A stretch of 38,655 bases of DNA, from assembly GCA_039927975.1 (NCBI GenBank), contig JBDSTZ010000306.1, forward strand, positions 1 through 38,655, written 5' to 3'. Below, piece after piece: positions 37,601 to 38,655 of this stretch. Origin of the DNA: JBDSTZ01 sp039927975. Lineage in GTDB: Bacteria; Pseudomonadota; Gammaproteobacteria; Burkholderiales; Burkholderiaceae_D. How positions within the stretch are numbered: position 1 is the stretch's first letter; the number at the start of each line of letters is the position of its first letter. The position numbers and the translations under genes are program-made. The notes below the pieces were generated by a model that worked only from the letters and a program-made list of their open reading frames with translations, ran no database searches and was not told the DNA's origin.

Positions 37601-38121
37601 GCCCAGATCGCCTGTTGCTGCCAAGGCGCGCCGGTGACGCCTTCATGCTTGAGCAGCCAGCGCTTGACGCTCAGGTGGAAACCGTTCTCGTCGTCGTGGT
37701 TGGAAAACCCGCCCAGCCCGCCGGCGGCGGTGACCCGGTGGCAAGGGATCACCAGCGGGAACCAGTTGGCGCCGCAGGCCTGGCCGACCGCGCGCGGCGC
37801 CGAGCCGATGTGCTTGGCGACCTGGCCGTAAGTACGCACGGTGCCGCGCGGGATGGCTGAAATCGCCGACCAGACCTTGTGCTGGTAGGCGCTGCCAAGC
37901 TCGGCGAGCGGGAGCGTAAACACGAAATCGGCATCGGCGAGGTAGCGCGCGACCTGTTCCGCGGCCAGCGCGGCGACCGCGTCGGTGGCGTCCTTCTCGG
38001 CGAAATGGGGCGGCAGGTAGACCAGTTCGCGCACGCGCGCCAGTTCGGTGCGGATGCCGATGGCGCCGAAGGGGGCGCCGACGATGGCGCTAAAGAGCTC
38101 GCTGCCTTGCTGTGGTTTCAT
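37597..38121 (-). CDS. ogt: Methylated-DNA-[protein]-cysteine S-methyltransferase
   Basis: A 174-residue Ogt/AGT repair protein that removes O6-alkyl groups from guanine onto its active-site cysteine in a suicide reaction. The active site PCHRV is at 126-130 (C127). The DNA-binding helix region has VWSAISAIPRGTVRTYGQVA and the conserved FSNHDDENGFHLSVKRWLL-type C-terminus. A shortened N-terminal domain of about 75 residues is normal for Ogt. Its stop overlaps the xerD start by four bases, so the pair is one operon, an arrangement linking DNA repair and chromosome resolution genes only by position. Confidence 0.95.
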   Translation of the reverse strand: MKPQQGSELFSAIVGAPFGAIGIRTELARVRELVYLPPHFAEKDATDAVAALAAEQVARYLADADFVFTLPLAELGSAYQHKVWSAISAIPRGTVRTYGQVAKHIGSAPRAVGQACGANWFPLVIPCHRVTAAGGLGGFSNHDDENGFHLSVKRWLLKHEGVTGAPWQQQAIWA

Positions 38122-38142
38122 GCCGCCAGTTTAACCGATTGC

Positions 38143-38256
38143 GGGCGCCGGAATAAGGGACACGGCGACTCGGGGCGCCGGTAACCGTGGCCAGCGGGCG
38201 GGCGGCGGAATAAGGAACACGGCGGCCTAGGGCGCCGGCAACGGTGGCAAGCAGAC
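38143..38256. repeat. Two-unit 57-bp imperfect tandem repeat
   Basis: Units at 38143-38199 and 38200-38256 agree at roughly 80% of positions and share GGAATAAGG-ACACGGCG and GGGCGCCGG. Both contain the palindrome GGCGCC. The repeat lies immediately upstream of ogt. Confidence 0.75.
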
Positions 38257-38603
38257 GGCCAGCGAGCGGACGGCCGGGCGGTGGCGAATGCGGCATGCAT
38301 GGATTACAGGCGATCGGCATAGGGGGCGTCCCAAACGGGCCGCTCCCCTGCCACACTACCCGGCATGCGGGTCCGCACCGGGCGGTTCGAGTAGTTGAGG
38401 TTAAGACAGACGGGGTACGCCAAGCCGATCGAAGTGCGCAATGGTTAGTATACTGTTAAGCAACTTCGGAGGGTGTAAATAATTTTGTGTAAACGGTCAT
38501 TTGGCAGGACACTGCCGCCATCAAGGAGAAACGTAACTATTCAGCCTGAGTGAACAGGTCAATCAACAGTTGTAAACAATTGGCAATTACCGCATCATGT
38601 CGT
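38257..38603. other. Non-coding right flank with possible insertion-sequence end
   Basis: No gene is visible. GC drops sharply after about 38440. From about 38475 the sequence GGTGTAAATAATTTTGTGT, followed by an AT-rich stretch and TGGCAGGACACTGCC, has the look of a transposon terminal region. The other end is outside the window. TGGCAGGACACTGCC contains the inverted repeat GGCAG/CTGCC (38502-38514). Confidence 0.3.
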
Positions 38604-38655
38604 CATGCCGCCGAAACCCCCCCGTCTCAATCTCACGCAACTGTCCCACGAGGAC
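38604..38655 (+). CDS. Possible transposase N-terminus, cut by window end
   Basis: Seventeen codons from ATG 38604, reading MPPKPPRLNLTQLSHED, run off the window. The phrase RLNLTQLSHED resembles the start of IS66-type transposases, whose first helix often reads 'LSxxxKDALI'. No Shine-Dalgarno is seen, and the frame is open upstream to a GTG at 38550. Too short for a firm call. Confidence 0.3.

Overview
The window looks like chromosome of a GC-rich betaproteobacterium of the Oxalobacteraceae type (Massilia / Duganella / Janthinobacterium relatives). The grounds are the rpsU-yqeY-dnaG-rpoD block, the codon use, a PEP-CTERM protein, YbiB beside CobA, and the style of the housekeeping proteins. 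This is judged from remembered family features, not from a database search. Genes from about 4.8 kb rightwards are GC-rich core genes. The first 4.7 kb is visibly AT-rich and looks acquired.

Left region (1-4.8 kb). A LuxR-type regulator and an unrecognised 66-residue gene lie on the plus strand. Facing them is a tight minus-strand three-gene operon: a 321-residue protein with a GDWKNDG...YQVYAPE N-terminus, an 87-89-residue small protein, and a 572-residue SMC-like ATPase of the DUF2326 kind. This matches the architecture of ABC-three-component (ABC-3C) conflict systems and is the best candidate for an under-described defence system here. It sits directly downstream of a tRNA-Ile(CAU) gene split by a 247-nt group I intron in the anticodon loop. 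A second, intron-less and truncated copy of the 5' part of that tRNA lies 180 bp upstream, so the locus has a history of recombination.

Core region (4.8-13.4 kb), all minus strand: rpoD, dnaG, yqeY and rpsU (macromolecular synthesis block), then a YhiN-like flavoprotein, cobA (sirohaem synthesis) and ybiB.

Middle region (13.4-26.5 kb). A plus-strand cassette encodes a DUF4331 exported protein, a small lipoprotein, a TPR protein and a HupE/UreJ-like membrane protein, behind a possible ECF-sigma promoter. It is followed by aroG, a NirD-like Rieske-fold protein, tsaD, an endonuclease/exonuclease/phosphatase (EEP) protein, and the nitrate ABC transporter nrtABD behind an almost ideal sigma-54 promoter. 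CobA, NirD and NrtABD all serve nitrate/nitrite assimilation, but nirB and nasA are not in the window. A DsbA/FrnE-like oxidoreductase and a PEP-CTERM protein come next.

Right region (26.6-38.7 kb). This holds plsY, a YbaK deacylase, a second EEP protein, a three-PAS GGDEF-EAL protein, an RND efflux adaptor/pump pair, a 59-residue lysine-rich protein, and xerD overlapping ogt. It also contains an array of degenerate 17-bp repeats, a 57-bp tandem duplication, and at the extreme right what may be the end of an insertion sequence with the start of its transposase.
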